Assembly (NCBI GenBank): GCA_016934255.1
Contig: JAFGTG010000478.1
Span: forward strand, 1-41,890
Source: Sedimentisphaerales bacterium
GTDB taxonomy: Bacteria; Planctomycetota; Phycisphaerae; Sedimentisphaerales; Anaerobacaceae
Direction: 5' to 3'
DNA length: 41,890 nt
This document shows positions 41,528 to 41,890 of this stretch, one piece after another. The notes below the pieces were generated by a model, which was not told where the DNA came from, ran no database searches, and was given only the letters and a program-made list of their open reading frames with translations. How positions within the stretch are numbered: the stretch's first letter is position 1; each line of letters opens with the position of its first letter. Made by a program: the position numbers and the translations under genes.

Positions 41528-41890
41528 CTATTCATCGTCGGACTCCTGACTTGCGGGCACGATGCGATTTGATCCGGTCTTCTCATCGAAGATAATCTGT
41601 CCATCCCGCATTTGCAAAATGCGTTCGGCATGGCGACCCACGAGATCCTCGTGTGTCACTAAAATGATCGTCTGACCCTCACGATGAAGCTGATCGAACA
41701 ATTTAAGGACGTCCTCGCTTGTTTTGCTGTCGAGGTTGCCCGTGGGTTCGTCAGCCAGGAGGATGCTGGGATGGTTGCTCAGGGCCCGGGCAATGGCGAC
41801 GCGCTGTCTCTCTCCGCCGGACAACTGGTTCGGCCGATGTTTGATCCGCCCGGATAACCCGACGCGCACCAACTGTTCCCTGGCCCGCGC
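41528..41890 (-). CDS. MacB/LolD-type ABC ATPase (5' part cut by window edge)
   Basis: The C-terminal 120 residues of an ABC ATPase. Visible: signature motif [15 protein letters not shown], Walker [21 protein letters not shown] with the catalytic Glu, and switch His in [10 protein letters not shown], then [23 protein letters not shown] is typical of the MacB/LolD/FtsE group. The Walker A part lies outside the window. The stop is 63 nt upstream of the permease start, in the same operon. Codons run unbroken to the last base, so the gene is intact as far as seen. Confidence 0.93.
   Translation of the reverse strand, partial: ARAREQLVRVGLSGRIKHRPNQLSGGERQRVAIARALSNHPSILLADEPTGNLDSKTSEDVLKLFDQLHREGQTIILVTHEDLVGRHAERILQMRDGQIIFDEKTGSNRIVPASQESDDE

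Overview
The window looks like a chromosomal segment of a Planctomycetota bacterium, most likely class Phycisphaerae (Sedimentisphaerales-like). This is inferred from gene content, not from a marker gene. The clues are a Cys-type sulfatase with a twin-arginine signal, a secreted LamG protein ending in a DxNxDxxxDFxDFAxLAxxWL dockerin-like tail, a giant GLUG-repeat surface protein, two GH130 mannoside phosphorylase-like enzymes, and an ECF sigma factor coupled to a membrane-anchored partner. No rRNA, tRNA, CRISPR array, integrase or transposase gene was seen.

Layout. 1-4512 (minus): an operon of a Rid-family lipoprotein, two M16 peptidase subunits with complementary active-site parts, and a sulfatase cut by the left edge. 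4695-7660 (minus): a methyltransferase, then an ECF sigma factor with a translationally coupled membrane partner. 7842-9745 (plus): a HAD phosphatase, a DUF4258 toxin-antitoxin-like pair and a GIY-YIG-like protein in AT-rich DNA. 9829-11527: divergent DUF434 and metallo-beta-lactamase (MBL) fold genes. 11692-13561 (minus): a lipoprotein and a PASTA-domain secreted protein. 14073-16605 (plus): a transglutaminase-like/TPR protein and a TIM-barrel isomerase. 16730-18733 (minus): GT4 glycosyltransferase and GH130. 19078-21339: dockerin/LamG protein. 22176-24876: the rny-ymdB pair. 24877-25941: 1 kb of repeats without genes. 25942-27717: a second transglutaminase/TPR paralog. 27754-33436: a DUF4258/DUF2283 pair, the GLUG protein and a glyoxalase II-like hydrolase, with two broken C-terminal copies of that hydrolase between them. 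33676-37014: an MsbA-like exporter with a PDZ-like insert, then a second GH130. 37166-41890 (minus): a membrane protein and a TolC/MacB-type tripartite export operon cut by the right edge.

The least expected structure is in the intergenic DNA. At least six gene junctions carry short degenerate word arrays. Each locus has its own word (AGTGACTAA, AATAGTCA, AAATCCGAA, TATCAGG, CGTCCGT/TCTGTC). The word is usually present on one side and its reverse complement on the other, so the locus can fold as a long hairpin, sometimes around a second palindromic element. The arrays abut start or stop codons. At the tolC-like gene the array runs into the reading frame and encodes the lipoprotein signal peptide. 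Other points of interest are the PDZ-in-ABC-exporter fusion, the repeated 3' end of the MBL gene, the split M16 active site, and an unassigned promoter-to-terminator interval upstream of rny.
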